A stretch of DNA of 64,000 nt from JAVBMU01 sp031551755 (GCA_031551755.1 JAVBNE010000006.1:105968-169967), one strand, 5' to 3'; counted from the stretch's first letter, positions 1 through 9,651 are shown. Notes: generated by a model from the sequence alone, not told the origin. Made by a program: numbers and translations.

Positions 1-1994
1 CCGGAGCGTTCATCGTCGGACACCGAGAAGCTCGCCGGGTAGAGCAGAATCGCCTCATTCTGAGCGCCACCAAGGCCGCCGTGGGAACCGACCAGACCCT
101 CGAATGCGTGCACCATCCCCACCTCATTCACACTCGACAGCAGGATCAGATCGCCGGCATTCGGCAACCGGGCGACCCGCAGGAGGTCGCTCGCAGCACG
201 CGGACCGAACCGGAGCAACGGATCATCGCCCGCCACCGTTCCCGCGACCAGGAACCGGGTACCGCCCGCCCCGTGCACAACCAACTCCGGCCCGGAGCGC
301 TCCACCACCACCCCAACGGCAGGGTTGGCCACCAACCCCGGTATCAGCGCCGGCCAAAGCGACCGGATCTGCGGGCCGTCGAGCGGCTCATGTCGCGGGA
401 ACCAGATCATTCCGAGGTTCCCCGAACCCACCACCGCCACCTCGGGAAGCGTCGGGGCGGCCACGGTCGGCCGATCGGGGCCAACCAGTACCCGCGCATC
501 GTCAGATCGGCCGAAGGCGTTCAGCGCAGTGTTGACGGAGCCCCAGACCTCCGGCGACCGTGGCGTCTCCGCTTCGTTGGCCGAGGCCGCTGCCGGTAGA
601 GCCATCAACCGACGCACCTCGGCCGCGAAAGAGCGCCCCACCTCCTGCTCAAAGGTGGAGCCGAGCGACTGGCCATGATCGGACAGGACGACGATGTCGT
701 AACGCCGGGGGGCGACCTCCGCGACCTGCTCCCACAACCCGATCACGCGATCCAGCCCCTCGAGTGACCTCAACGACTCGGGCCGCATCGGACCGGCGTG
801 ATGGGCGATCTCGTCGTAGTCGACAAGATCGACGAAGACCACCGGGGCTCCACGCACCAGTTGTTCGGCCACCAACGAGGTGTTCAGGTCTCGCAGGATG
901 ACGTTGGACACGGCCCGAAGCACCGGATAAGCCCCGAGCCGCGAGACCCTCGGGAGAACACCACGCAGGGACTGCTGCCACGCCTGGTACAGCTCCTTGA
1001 AGAACTCCCCGGCCGTCATCACCAGGGCACGGACCAGCACGAACGGGCTTGCGAAGAAACGCACGAACATCTGGCCCGGACCCAGCCCGGACCGCGCCCG
1101 GCTCATGACGAGCAACGAAGTCGAGGCGTCACCGGAGAACATCGTCGACACCGCGACTCCGCCGTCGGCGAGCAGGCCGCACCCGTCGCTGAGGCGTGCC
1201 TCGATCACCGCTGCATCAGCCGGCCGGTTGCTGACGACGAGCCGCCCTGCCGCACGGTCCCACCAACGGAAAGCCGGCACCGCATCCGTCGTTCCATGCA
1301 ACAGCCCCGCCTGCGATGCCGGGGTGGTGGAGGGCACCCGTGCCCACCAGGACTCGAGCAGATGGCTGCCGCTGCTGAGCCAGCGGGCAAGCCGCGGCGC
1401 CAGGCCCGCCTGGAGAGCATGGTCCAGAGTCGTCCGCGAAACTCCATCGAGCTGAACGATGAGCAGGCCCCGATCAGCCCCGTCCGCCGTAGGGTCCGTA
1501 CCGGCGGCCCGTCCCCCACGGGCCACGCCCGACCGTCCGGCATTGCGCCGTGCGCGGCGCAACAGATCACCCAACACGTACTCCCGGTCGCTCGCACCGA
1601 CGACCCACCGACCGACCGCCATGATCGCACCGGCCGCCACCAACACCCACACCACATCGGCCCAGGTCCTCGTCCAGATCCCCGGGACATAGGTCAGAGC
1701 CAACCACGCGACCACCAGCTGGGCGACGATGCCGGAGACGAGGGCACCCAAGGCCCCCAACCGCAAGGCCAACCGGCGCAGCAGAGGGCGAGCCAGCACA
1801 TCACCGATGCCCACCAGGAGCGCCACCACCAACGGCGCCCACACGGTCGTCGCGCTGGCCCCCGGCAACAACGCGATCGCCAGGCCGAGCCCGGCAGCTG
1901 TCGAGACCAACGACCAGAGCGCGCCCCGCACGTCGGTGGCCGTGATGCGCAGCCACCGGCGCCGGGTCTGTTCGGACGTGGTCGCCACGATCAC
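1..1994 (-). CDS. Membrane-anchored alkaline phosphatase / nucleotide pyrophosphatase-like protein (C-terminus cut by window edge)
   Basis: Translating the minus strand from a GTG at 1994 gives about 664 residues with no stop before the left edge. The first ~130 residues hold roughly four hydrophobic segments (about 25-45, 50-68, 80-102, 113-130), as in the 'phage holin family' fold. After a basic linker comes a type I phosphodiesterase/alkaline phosphatase domain. It begins LLIVQLDGVS (metal-ligand Asp at ~183), then PSTTPASQ with the likely Thr/Ser nucleophile (~223), FVDLVDYDEIAHH, LSDHG and finally SHGG near the edge. These are the expected metal ligands in order. The GTG overlaps the TGA of the DUF3046 gene by 4 bases, so the pair is translationally coupled. 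The substrate is unknown. A phosphoester or pyrophosphate of the envelope is an inference from the membrane anchor. Confidence 0.85.
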   Translation of the reverse strand, partial: MIVATTSEQTRRRWLRITATDVRGALWSLVSTAAGLGLAIALLPGASATTVWAPLVVALLVGIGDVLARPLLRRLALRLGALGALVSGIVAQLVVAWLALTYVPGIWTRTWADVVWVLVAAGAIMAVGRWVVGASDREYVLGDLLRRARRNAGRSGVARGGRAAGTDPTADGADRGLLIVQLDGVSRTTLDHALQAGLAPRLARWLSSGSHLLESWWARVPSTTPASQAGLLHGTTDAVPAFRWWDRAAGRLVVSNRPADAAVIEARLSDGCGLLADGGVAVSTMFSGDASTSLLVMSRARSGLGPGQMFVRFFASPFVLVRALVMTAGEFFKELYQAWQQSLRGVLPRVSRLGAYPVLRAVSNVILRDLNTSLVAEQLVRGAPVVFVDLVDYDEIAHHAGPMRPESLRSLEGLDRVIGLWEQVAEVAPRRYDIVVLSDHGQSLGSTFEQEVGRSFAAEVRRLMALPAAASANEAETPRSPEVWGSVNTALNAFGRSDDARVLVGPDRPTVAAPTLPEVAVVGSGNLGMIWFPRHEPLDGPQIRSLWPALIPGLVANPAVGVVVERSGPELVVHGAGGTRFLVAGTVAGDDPLLRFGPRAASDLLRVARLPNAGDLILLSSVNEVGMVHAFEGLVGSHGGLGGAQNEAILLYPASFSVSDDERS

Positions 1995-2227
1995 GCCCTC
2001 GGCGGCGCCTGCCGACGCTCGTCGAGGCCCCAGCGGCGCTCATCCGGAACATCCAAGGCATCGCAGAGCGCGTGCCAGACGACTCTCGGCTCCTCGCCGT
2101 CCTCCAATGCCTGCACCGCTGTCCGATCAGCCAGGGCCGTCATGACCTGATCACCGGCGACCGTCCGGCCATAGGCAGGGCCGAAGACTTCGTCAACCAG
2201 TTCCCAGAACTCGCGATAGCGCACCAC
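1991..2227 (-). CDS. DUF3046 family small protein
   Basis: This is a 78-residue protein starting VVRYREFWELVDEVFG and containing RRWG near the end. These are hallmarks of DUF3046, a short soluble actinobacterial family of unknown function usually found near recA/recX. Two consecutive GTG codons (2227 and 2224) can both serve as the start, and 2224 fits family N-termini equally well. A longer frame extends upstream to 2701, but it lies antisense inside lhr and is rejected. The stop overlaps the start of the downstream phosphatase gene by 4 bases. It is divergent from lhr with about 55 bases between them. Confidence 0.85.
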   Translation of the reverse strand: MVRYREFWELVDEVFGPAYGRTVAGDQVMTALADRTAVQALEDGEEPRVVWHALCDALDVPDERRWGLDERRQAPPRA

Positions 2228-2282
2228 CCCAGCGTGCCACGGGCTGCCCGCGGATGTCGGCGGCGACCGGCACAATGGCCTC

Positions 2283-5200
2283 GTGGCCCGCGATACTCGA
2301 CCCCCCGACGCGGCCCTGGGGCGCTTCAGCGCGCCCACCCGGGCGTGGTTCACCGGCGCCTTCGAGAGCCCGACGGCCGCGCAGGCGGGCACGTGGGAGG
2401 CCGCTGCCGCCGACAAGCACGCCCTCGTAGTCGCCCCCACCGGCTCAGGGAAGACGTTGGCCGCCTTTCTGTGGGCGCTCGACCGGATCATGTCGGCTCC
2501 ACCGGCCGAGACCGCCGACCGCTGCCGGGTCGTGTACATCTCGCCGCTCAAGGCCCTCGCGGCCGACGTCGAGCGGAACCTGCGTTCGCCGCTTACCGGT
2601 ATCCGGCAGGCGGCGACGCGGCTGAGCCAGCCGGTGCCCGACGTCGAGGTCGGCACCCGCACCGGTGACACTCCGGCAGCCGAACGGCGTAGGTTCGCCA
2701 CTCGCCCTCAGGACATCCTGATCACAACACCGGAGTCACTCTTCCTCATCCTGACCTCAGCGGCTCGTGCCGGCCTGGCGGGTGTCGAGACGGTGATCGT
2801 CGACGAGATCCACGCCCTGGCGGGCACCAAACGCGGGGCCCATCTCGCCGTGAGCCTGGAACGTCTGGATACCGACCTCGCGACCCTCGGCCGCAGACCG
2901 GCCCAGCGGATCGGCTTGTCAGCCACGGTACGCCCGCCCGAGGAGGTGGCCACCTTCCTGGCCGGACACCGCACCGCGGCCGACGGCGGCCGCCAGGTGG
3001 CGATCGTCCAGCCCGAAACAAGCAAACGCATCACGGTCGACATCGTCGTCCCCGTCCCCGATCTCTCCGACCTGACCGCGGTGCCACACTCCGGCTCCGA
3101 AGACGCGTCCACGGCCGACCTCCCACCGCTGCCCGAGGGCGCACCAGACCTGTCCGGGTCAGCCGGAACCCTACCGTCCGGCGATCAGCCCACTACTTCT
3201 TCGGTCTGGCCACATGTCGAGAGCCGCATCGTCGATCTGGTCGCCGAACATCGATCCACCTTGGTGTTCACCAACTCCCGCCGGGGTGCCGAACGACTCA
3301 CCGCCCGGATGAACGAGGTCTGGGCGACGCGCCAGGGTGCCGACATCCCCGAGCCCGGGACGCTGACACCCGCCCAGGTGACCGCACAGTCCGGTGCCGC
3401 GGTCGGGCTCGACCCCGTCATCGCGAGGGCCCATCACGGGTCGATGAGCCGGCTCGAACGAAACCGCACCGAGTCGGCCCTCAAAGAAGGGCGGCTGCCC
3501 GCTGTCGTCGCGACGTCCTCCCTGGAGTTGGGCATCGACATGGGCGCCATCGACCTCGTAGTCCAGGTCGGTGCGCCTCCCTCGGTCGCCTCCGGGCTCC
3601 AGCGGATAGGACGGGCCGGACACCAAGTGGGCGCGGTCTCCCACGGTGTGGTCTTCCCCACCCATCGAGGGGACCTCGTCCCGGCCGCGGTCATCGCCGA
3701 ACGGATGCGCGCCGGGCGGATCGAAGAACTCCGGGTGCTGCACAACCCCCTCGATGTGCTGTCCCAGCAGATCGTCGCGATGGTCGCCATGGACACCTGG
3801 ACCCTCGACGAGCTGGCCGCCACCCTGCGACGCTCGGCCCCCTTCGCGACGCTTGGCGACGCCACCCTGCGCGCGGTCCTGGACATGCTGGCGGGGCGTT
3901 ATCCCAGTGAGGACTTCGGCGAGCTGCGAGCACGGATCGTCTGGAATCGCACCACCGACGAGTTGACCGGCCGGCCGGGTGCGATGCATCTGGCGGTCAC
4001 CAGCGGAGGGACGATCCCTGATCGAGGGCTGTACGGAGTCTTCCTCGCCGATGGCTCCACGGGCACCCCGAACAGTCGTGCCCCGCGCGGCGGCAAACGC
4101 GTGGGTGAACTCGACGAGGAGATGGTCTACGAATCGCGGGTCGGCGACACCTTCACCCTCGGGTCGAGCACCTGGCGGATCGAGGACATCACCCCCGACC
4201 GTGTGCTGGTCTCCCCCGCTCCCGGACTGCCCGGTCGGCTGCCGTTCTGGAAAGGTGACTCTCCCGGCCGCCCCGCGGAACTCGGCCGGGCCATCGGGCG
4301 GTGGGTGCGGAACCTCGACCAGGGGGTTGCCCGGGATCCAGCAGCTGCGCGGGAGACGCTGCTGACCGCTGGTCTCGACCCCTGGGCGGCCGACAACGTC
4401 ACGGCCTACGTGTCCGAACAACGCGCCGCCACCGGACGGGTACCCGACGATCGCACGATCGTCGTCGAACGGTTCCGCGACGAGCTGGGCGACTGGCGTG
4501 TGGTGATCCACTCGCCACACGGTGCTCGGGTAAACGCCCCGTGGGCCCTGGTCATAGCGGCTCGACTGCGGGAACGCTACGGGGTGGACGCGGCCACCCT
4601 GCATGCCGACGACGGCATCGTGGTGCGGCTCCCGGACCTCGGTGACTCCTGGGCGGAAGCCGCCACCGCGGCCGACACCGAGACCCCCGTGTCAGCCGAG
4701 GAATTGCTGATCGACCCCGGCGAAGTGCTGGAGGTCGTCCGCCGCGAACTGGGTGGCTCGGTGATGTTTGCGGCACGCTTCCGGGAGGCCGCAGCCCGCG
4801 CTCTGCTGTTGCCCCGCCGCCGTCCGGACCGACGGAGCCCACTGTGGCAACAGCGGCAACGGTCGGCGCAACTGCTGGCCGTGGCGGCACAGTTCCCGGA
4901 GTTCCCCATCGTCTTGGAGGCGGCTCGAGAATGCGTCCAAGACGATTTCGACGTGGCGGCACTGACCACCCTGATGACGGCCATCGCCGCCGGTCAGGTC
5001 CACATCGTCGAAGTCACCACACCCACACCGTCGCCGTTCGCCCAATCGCTGCTCTTCGGCTACACGGCCTCGTTCCTGTACGACGGCGACGCCCCTTTGG
5101 CCGAACGTCGAGCGGCCGCGCTCTCACTGGACCCCACACTGCTCGCCGAGATCCTCGGGGGCGACGGCGCCGCCACGCAGTTGGCGGATCTGCTCGATCC

Positions 5201-7109
5201 GGATGCGATCGAACGCACCGAAGCTGAACTCGGAGGGCTCTCCGAAAGCCGGCTCCTGCGGCACGCCGAGGACACTTGGGATCTACTCCACCGGGTCGGT
5301 CCGCTGCCAATCGCGGAGATCGAACGCCGGATGCGACCGGAGGATCGGACCTCGGCCGAGGCATGGCTCGCGGAACTCGAGTCGGCACGGCGGGTCATCC
5401 CCGTGCGCCTCGCCGGGGTAGCCGAAGAGTCAACCGCGCAGTGGGCCGTGATCGAGGACGCCGGGCGATTGCGGGATGCTCTCGGCGTCGCCCTCCCGGT
5501 CGGGATTCCCGAAACCTTCACCGAAGTGGTGCCCGATCCCTTGAGCGACCTCCTGCGGCGGCACGCCCGCACGCACGGACCGTTCACCACCCGGGACGCG
5601 GCCGAACGCTTCGGCGTCGGGGCCGCCATCGCCGCCCAAGGCCTGGCCGGACTCGAGCGCCGTGGTCTATTGATCCGCGGCAGGCTGCGCCCCGAGGCCA
5701 TCGGAGGCCTTGGGGACGACTGGTGTGACCCCGATGTGCTGCGGGTGCTTCGCCGCCGCTCCTTGGCCGCGTTGCGCGCTGAGGTCGAGCCAGTGCCGGC
5801 CGCGGCCCTCGGCGTTTTTCTCCCACGTTGGCACAGCATCGGGACCCTTCGCGGTCACGATGGCGTCCTGCGCGCCGTCGAACAACTGGCCGGGGCGGCC
5901 CTACCGGCCTCCGCTTGGGAGACGCTCATCCTCCCCACCCGTGTGATCGACTACGCACCCCGAATGCTCGACGAACTCACCACCTCGGGACAGGTGCTGT
6001 GGTGCGGGCATTCTGCCTTACCGCCGGGCGGTGACGGCCTGATCAGCCTGCATCTCGCCGAGTGGGCACATTTGACTCTGCCCGACGAGCAGCCGGTTCC
6101 TGAGGGACTGGCCGCCGCCGTCCACACGGCACTGGCCGGATCGGGCGGACGGTTCCTCGGCGACATCGCCGACCTGGTCGAGGCTCCCTCGCGCGAGGTC
6201 CTCGACGCATTGTGGGAACTCGTCTGGGCGGGCCATGTCACCAATGACGGTCTGGGTGCCTTGCGGGCGCGGCTCTCCGGGGGCGCGCACCGAGCGCCCA
6301 AGCCTGCGGCTCACGCGCGACCGTTGCGCCCATCCCGTTTCGCCGGCCTGGGCACCGGGGCTGGCCTGAGCACGCACGCTCCCCGCGACGCCCTCATCGG
6401 CGGCGCCGGACGCTGGTCCTTGGTCGGCGACCGGGAACCGGACCCGACCCGGCGGATCGCCGCGCTGACCCGCGTCCTGCTCGACCGCCATGGTGTGCTG
6501 ACCCGCGCGGCAGCGCCCTCGGAGGGCGCCGCCGGGGCTTTCCGCGGTATCTACCGGGTTCTCGCGGAACTCGAGTCGCAGGGAACCATCCGTCGCGGCT
6601 ACTTCGTCGAGCATCTGGGCGGCTCGCAGTTCGCCCTCCCGGGTGCGGTCGATCAGCTGCGCACCGACGCCCAGGATCGCGAACACGGCACCACGGCGCT
6701 CCTGCTCGCGGCAACCGATCCGGCGAACCCGTACGGGGCCGCTCTCCCCTGGCCGGCCGTCACCACGCCGCAGTCGGGGCCGGCCACCGGGGACGAACCG
6801 CGCCGAGGGCACCGTGCCGGGCGCAAGGCCGGGGCCGTCGTCGTGCTGCTCAGAGGAGAGCTCGCCCTCTACCTGGAACGTGGTGCACGCACGCTGCTGA
6901 CCTACGTGACCGAGGATGCACTGACCATCGCCTGCGCAAGCCTGGCCGAGGCCGCGCGGGGCGGTGCGCTCGGCAAGGTCGTCGTCCACCGGATCGATGG
7001 CCTGCCCGCACTCGCGGGGGCAGGGAGCACCGGAACCCGCGCCCAGGGACCGGTCGCGGCACTGCTCGCGGCAGGATTCCGGCCGACTCCACGCGGCTTG
7101 CGGATCTGA
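2283..7109 (+). CDS. lhr: Lhr-type ATP-dependent DNA helicase
   Basis: A 1608-residue superfamily 2 helicase with a GTG start. N-terminal motor: Walker A APTGSGKT at residues 51-58, YISPLKAL, DEIH box at ~174-177, GLSAT (motif III), SSLELGIDMG and QRIGRAGH (motif VI). Long Lhr C-terminal region with winged-helix and beta-barrel segments follows, so this is the full-length 'Lhr-Core plus CTD' form (about 1500-1600 residues in actinobacteria). Lhr is a 3'-5' translocase linked to repair of crosslinks and oxidised bases. The DNA glycosylase gene starts 1 base after the lhr stop, which supports a repair role. A proline/serine-rich insert lies at ~270-310 between the two RecA lobes. Confidence 0.95.
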   Translation: MARDTRPPDAALGRFSAPTRAWFTGAFESPTAAQAGTWEAAAADKHALVVAPTGSGKTLAAFLWALDRIMSAPPAETADRCRVVYISPLKALAADVERNLRSPLTGIRQAATRLSQPVPDVEVGTRTGDTPAAERRRFATRPQDILITTPESLFLILTSAARAGLAGVETVIVDEIHALAGTKRGAHLAVSLERLDTDLATLGRRPAQRIGLSATVRPPEEVATFLAGHRTAADGGRQVAIVQPETSKRITVDIVVPVPDLSDLTAVPHSGSEDASTADLPPLPEGAPDLSGSAGTLPSGDQPTTSSVWPHVESRIVDLVAEHRSTLVFTNSRRGAERLTARMNEVWATRQGADIPEPGTLTPAQVTAQSGAAVGLDPVIARAHHGSMSRLERNRTESALKEGRLPAVVATSSLELGIDMGAIDLVVQVGAPPSVASGLQRIGRAGHQVGAVSHGVVFPTHRGDLVPAAVIAERMRAGRIEELRVLHNPLDVLSQQIVAMVAMDTWTLDELAATLRRSAPFATLGDATLRAVLDMLAGRYPSEDFGELRARIVWNRTTDELTGRPGAMHLAVTSGGTIPDRGLYGVFLADGSTGTPNSRAPRGGKRVGELDEEMVYESRVGDTFTLGSSTWRIEDITPDRVLVSPAPGLPGRLPFWKGDSPGRPAELGRAIGRWVRNLDQGVARDPAAARETLLTAGLDPWAADNVTAYVSEQRAATGRVPDDRTIVVERFRDELGDWRVVIHSPHGARVNAPWALVIAARLRERYGVDAATLHADDGIVVRLPDLGDSWAEAATAADTETPVSAEELLIDPGEVLEVVRRELGGSVMFAARFREAAARALLLPRRRPDRRSPLWQQRQRSAQLLAVAAQFPEFPIVLEAARECVQDDFDVAALTTLMTAIAAGQVHIVEVTTPTPSPFAQSLLFGYTASFLYDGDAPLAERRAAALSLDPTLLAEILGGDGAATQLADLLDPDAIERTEAELGGLSESRLLRHAEDTWDLLHRVGPLPIAEIERRMRPEDRTSAEAWLAELESARRVIPVRLAGVAEESTAQWAVIEDAGRLRDALGVALPVGIPETFTEVVPDPLSDLLRRHARTHGPFTTRDAAERFGVGAAIAAQGLAGLERRGLLIRGRLRPEAIGGLGDDWCDPDVLRVLRRRSLAALRAEVEPVPAAALGVFLPRWHSIGTLRGHDGVLRAVEQLAGAALPASAWETLILPTRVIDYAPRMLDELTTSGQVLWCGHSALPPGGDGLISLHLAEWAHLTLPDEQPVPEGLAAAVHTALAGSGGRFLGDIADLVEAPSREVLDALWELVWAGHVTNDGLGALRARLSGGAHRAPKPAAHARPLRPSRFAGLGTGAGLSTHAPRDALIGGAGRWSLVGDREPDPTRRIAALTRVLLDRHGVLTRAAAPSEGAAGAFRGIYRVLAELESQGTIRRGYFVEHLGGSQFALPGAVDQLRTDAQDREHGTTALLLAATDPANPYGAALPWPAVTTPQSGPATGDEPRRGHRAGRKAGAVVVLLRGELALYLERGARTLLTYVTEDALTIACASLAEAARGGALGKVVVHRIDGLPALAGAGSTGTRAQGPVAALLAAGFRPTPRGLRI

Positions 7110-7110
7110 G

Positions 7111-7958
7111 ATGCCCGAAGGTGACGTCCTCCGGCTCACCGCCGCTCGGCTCGATGCGGCCCTCACGGGCCAGCCGCTGACCCAGGCGGACCTGCGGTGG
7201 CCGGACCTGCCCGAGGTCGACCTGCTCGGCGCAGTCTCCACCGGGACGAGCGCCTACGGCAAGCACCTACTCACGCGGTTCGACAACGGCTGGACGCTGC
7301 ACACCCACCTCCGAATGGAGGGCGAGTGGTATCTCCTGCGGACCGGCGCGGCCGCGGGCCGGTCCCGCTGGGCCGATGTCCGGGCCGTGCTGGCCACCAC
7401 GTGGTGGACCGCGATCGGCCACCGACTCGGGATGCTCGACCTACTGCGCAGCCGGGATGAGTCGAGGATCATCGGGGCACTGGGGCCGGATATCCTGGCC
7501 GACGACTTCCTGGAGAACGGGCTGCCCGAGGCGATCGACCGCCTCCGCCGATGGCAGCCCCACCCGGTCGGCAGTTCGATGACGCTGACCTACCGGGCCC
7601 CCGGTGAGGCTCCGCTCTCCCGAGCACTCCTCGATCAGCACGGCGTCGCCGGTCTGGGCACAATCTGGGTCGCGGAATCGCTGTGGGCCGTCCGGCAATG
7701 GCCGTGGACGCCAGTCCGCGAGGCCGATCTGAATGCGATCCTGCGCAACGCTCGCACCCAGATGAAGCGATCCGTTACGACGGCCCGGACGACCGCGGCA
7801 GGCAAGCGCATGGGCGCACACGAAAGGCGTGCCGTCGCTGCGGCACGCCCATCGCGGTTGGTCAGTCCAGCACGCCGCCCGGTGTCCTCCCGGACCCCAG
7901 TGAGACGCTGCTAGACCGGCCGGTGTTCTACTGCCCGACCTGTCAACGACCGCGGTAG
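7111..7958 (+). pseudogene. nei2: Nei2-type endonuclease VIII / Fpg-family DNA glycosylase, frameshifted before the zinc finger
   Basis: The protein begins MPEGDVLRLTAARL, with catalytic Pro2 and Glu3 of the Fpg/Nei family, and continues in one frame through the H2TH region (LLDQHGVAGLGTIW). That frame runs to a stop at 7914 but loses family similarity after about 7795. The C-terminal zinc finger (RKACRRCGTPI and YCPTCQ) is in another frame, ending at 7958. A net -1 shift (one missing base) between about 7790 and 7815 would restore a ~282-residue Nei2 of normal length. The start is 1 base after the lhr stop, so the two are coupled. Either a sequencing error or a real inactivating indel explains this. 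Without the finger the enzyme should bind DNA poorly. A second, intact Fpg is encoded at 39.2 kb. Confidence 0.75.
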
Positions 7959-7961
7959 CTA

Positions 7962-8297
7962 TCAGCCGACGGGCTGGAGGTCCGAACGTCGGCGACCATC
8001 GTCGCCTCGGCCGAAAGCGGCCATCGCGAAGTCCACGGGAATCGTATCCGGGATGCTCAAGCCCTCGGCGACCGCCACCCGGTCGCTGACCTCACGCAGC
8101 ACCAGCGACATCGGAACGTCCAATGCCTCGCAGATGGAGGCGAGCAACTCGGACGAGGCTTCCTTCTGCCCACGCTCGACCTCGCTCAGGTAACCGAGCG
8201 AAACCCGCGCCGCAGAGGACACCTCTCGCAGGGTACGCCCCTGCCGTTGCCGTGCGTCTCGCAGCACATCCCCGATCTCTCTCCGGAGAACGATCAT
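7962..8297 (-). CDS. clgR: ClgR-like XRE/HTH transcriptional regulator
   Basis: A 111-residue protein. The XRE-type helix-turn-helix at ~20-60 reads RTLREVSSAARVSLGYLSEV followed by ERGQKEASSELLASICEAL, which is almost the ClgR consensus. ClgR activates clp protease and other stress genes in actinobacteria and is itself a Clp substrate. The C-terminal tail is short and ends PVG, a possible degradation tag by analogy. The ATG at 8297 is chosen because GGAAGGGGG lies just upstream on the minus strand, whereas the frame extending to 8627 is non-family sequence. The position downstream of ftsK-pgsA-cinA is the usual actinobacterial arrangement. A 272-base gap separates it from cinA and probably holds its own promoter. 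Confidence 0.88.
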   Translation of the reverse strand: MIVLRREIGDVLRDARQRQGRTLREVSSAARVSLGYLSEVERGQKEASSELLASICEALDVPMSLVLREVSDRVAVAEGLSIPDTIPVDFAMAAFGRGDDGRRRSDLQPVG

Positions 8298-8411
8298 CTG
8301 GCGACCCCCTTCCGTGTCCCGCGTGACTGCCGGTTCAATGACCGGTGAACGCCCACTCGTCTTGCCTCGTGCTCCCCTCGTGGGAGTCGCTCTACCGTAC
8401 CCCGCGCCTGG

Positions 8412-8429
8412 CCCGCTCACGCCAGCGGG
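8412..8429. promoter_or_regulatory. Inverted repeat in the clgR upstream region
   Basis: CCCGCT (8412-8417) and AGCGGG (8424-8429) form a perfect 6-bp dyad with a 6-base spacer, about 115 bases upstream of clgR. It resembles a GC-centred operator and could be a ClgR or other repressor site, or a weak hairpin after cinA. The rest of the 8298-8569 gap shows no gene, and I cannot assign the promoter hexamers confidently. Confidence 0.3.
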
Positions 8430-8569
8430 GCGAGCGATGCCGGGACGATTCAGAGGTCTGTTACCGATCACGTCGTGTGCAACGCCTGGTCGCCAAAGGT
8501 TGTTCCCATCTGGGGTCGAACCGAAACGTTTCACCCAGCAACGGTGTGATTCCGGTACCCCGGATCCTG

Positions 8570-9067
8570 TCAGGGCTCCACCAACATCGAGCGCGCCAAC
8601 TCCAGCACCGCTGTCGCCGAGGCCCATCGGATCGCGCCGCGGCCGCCCGCGAACCGGCGTTCCGACACGTGCGACGCGGTTGGCGTGACGGCTGCGACAA
8701 AGACCACTCCGGGTTCGTGTCCGTCGGCAGCGTTCGGACCAGCCACCCCGGTCGTCGCCAGCCCCACATCGGTCCGCAGCATCCGCCGCACCCCAGCGGC
8801 CATCGCGAGGGCCACTTCGCCATCCACGGCGCCACGCTCAGCCAACAGATCGCCGTCCACGCCCAACAAGGTCGCCTTGAGGTCGGTCGCATAGGCGACG
8901 ATCGCGCCGCGCACCACCGCCGAAGCACCGGGCACCTCAATCAACATCGCCGCAACCAGCCCGCCGGTCAGGGACTCGGCCGTCGCGAGCGTCCAGTGGC
9001 GGGCAGCGCAACCGTCGAGCACACCGACGGCATCGGCGGTGGTGGCACTCACCGGATGTTCGCTCAC
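8570..9067 (-). CDS. cinA: CinA C-terminal domain protein (nicotinamide-nucleotide amidohydrolase, PncC type)
   Basis: A 165-residue stand-alone CinA C-domain: LATAESLTGGLVAAML near the N-terminus, YATDLKATLLGV, then TTGVAGPNAADGHEPG. These are the conserved motifs of the PncC amidohydrolase fold, which deamidates nicotinamide mononucleotide in pyridine nucleotide salvage. The N-terminal molybdopterin-binding-like domain of full CinA is absent, as is usual in this actinobacterial locus. The start overlaps the stop of pgsA by 4 bases, so the two are coupled. Older 'competence-damage' naming refers to the same family and does not by itself prove a competence role. Confidence 0.9.
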   Translation of the reverse strand: MSEHPVSATTADAVGVLDGCAARHWTLATAESLTGGLVAAMLIEVPGASAVVRGAIVAYATDLKATLLGVDGDLLAERGAVDGEVALAMAAGVRRMLRTDVGLATTGVAGPNAADGHEPGVVFVAAVTPTASHVSERRFAGGRGAIRWASATAVLELARSMLVEP

Positions 9068-9651
9068 GCCTCGACCTTGCGAGCCGCGGCACGTAACCGG
9101 ATGGCCTGGTAGACGTACTCAATGCCCGTCACGATCGTGACCACGATGGCAGCGCTCAGAATCACCCATGCCAGCACCTCGATCCACGCGGGCAGGTGGG
9201 CTAGCGGCAGCAGGAAGAGGCCGATCGCGATGGACTGTAGGACGGTCTTGAGCTTGCCGCCGCGCGAGGCCGGCATCACCGCGTACTTGAGCACGAAGAA
9301 CCGCATCACGGTGATGCCCAGTTCCCGCACCAGGATGACCACCGGTACCCACCAGGGCAGCTCACCCAGCGGCCAGGCCAACAGGATCAGCGCGGCGCCG
9401 ATGAGCAGCTTGTCGGCGATCGGATCGATGAGTTTGCCGAGGTCAGTCACCAATCCATAACGCCGTGCGAGGTACCCGTCGAGCCGATCGGAAGACGCCG
9501 CGACCACGAAGAGTCCCGTGGCGATCAACCGCCAGCCGACAGAGTCGCCACCGTCCATCAGGAGGGCCCAGGCGAAGAACGGAACCAGCAGGATGCGCAG
9601 TGCCGTCACGGCATTGGCGGTATTCCACGGAGAGGGGACGACGGTGACCAC
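9064..9651 (-). CDS. pgsA: CDP-diacylglycerol-glycerol-3-phosphate 3-phosphatidyltransferase
   Basis: A 195-residue integral membrane enzyme with a CDP-alcohol phosphotransferase signature: SSDRLDGYLAR, then TDLGKLIDPIADK, matching DGxxAR, G, DxxxD with the usual spacing. About five or six hydrophobic segments follow. It condenses CDP-diacylglycerol with glycerol-3-phosphate, the committed step to phosphatidylglycerol and cardiolipin, at the cytoplasmic membrane. It sits between ftsK (47 bases upstream) and cinA (4-base overlap), the standard actinobacterial order. The family also includes phosphatidylinositol-phosphate synthases, but ELGITVMRFFVLK and this gene neighbourhood favour PgsA. Confidence 0.92.
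   Translation of the reverse strand: MVTVVPSPWNTANAVTALRILLVPFFAWALLMDGGDSVGWRLIATGLFVVAASSDRLDGYLARRYGLVTDLGKLIDPIADKLLIGAALILLAWPLGELPWWVPVVILVRELGITVMRFFVLKYAVMPASRGGKLKTVLQSIAIGLFLLPLAHLPAWIEVLAWVILSAAIVVTIVTGIEYVYQAIRLRAAARKVEA

Noticed and set aside
798..2150. 450-residue plus-strand open frame
   Set aside because: It is antisense to the phosphatase gene, is rich in Arg/His/Pro/Gln and has no family motifs. The minus-strand translation gives clear metal-binding motifs.
3171..4604. 477-residue minus-strand frame inside lhr
   Set aside because: lhr motifs run uninterrupted through this stretch on the plus strand. The antisense frame is a GC-skew shadow.
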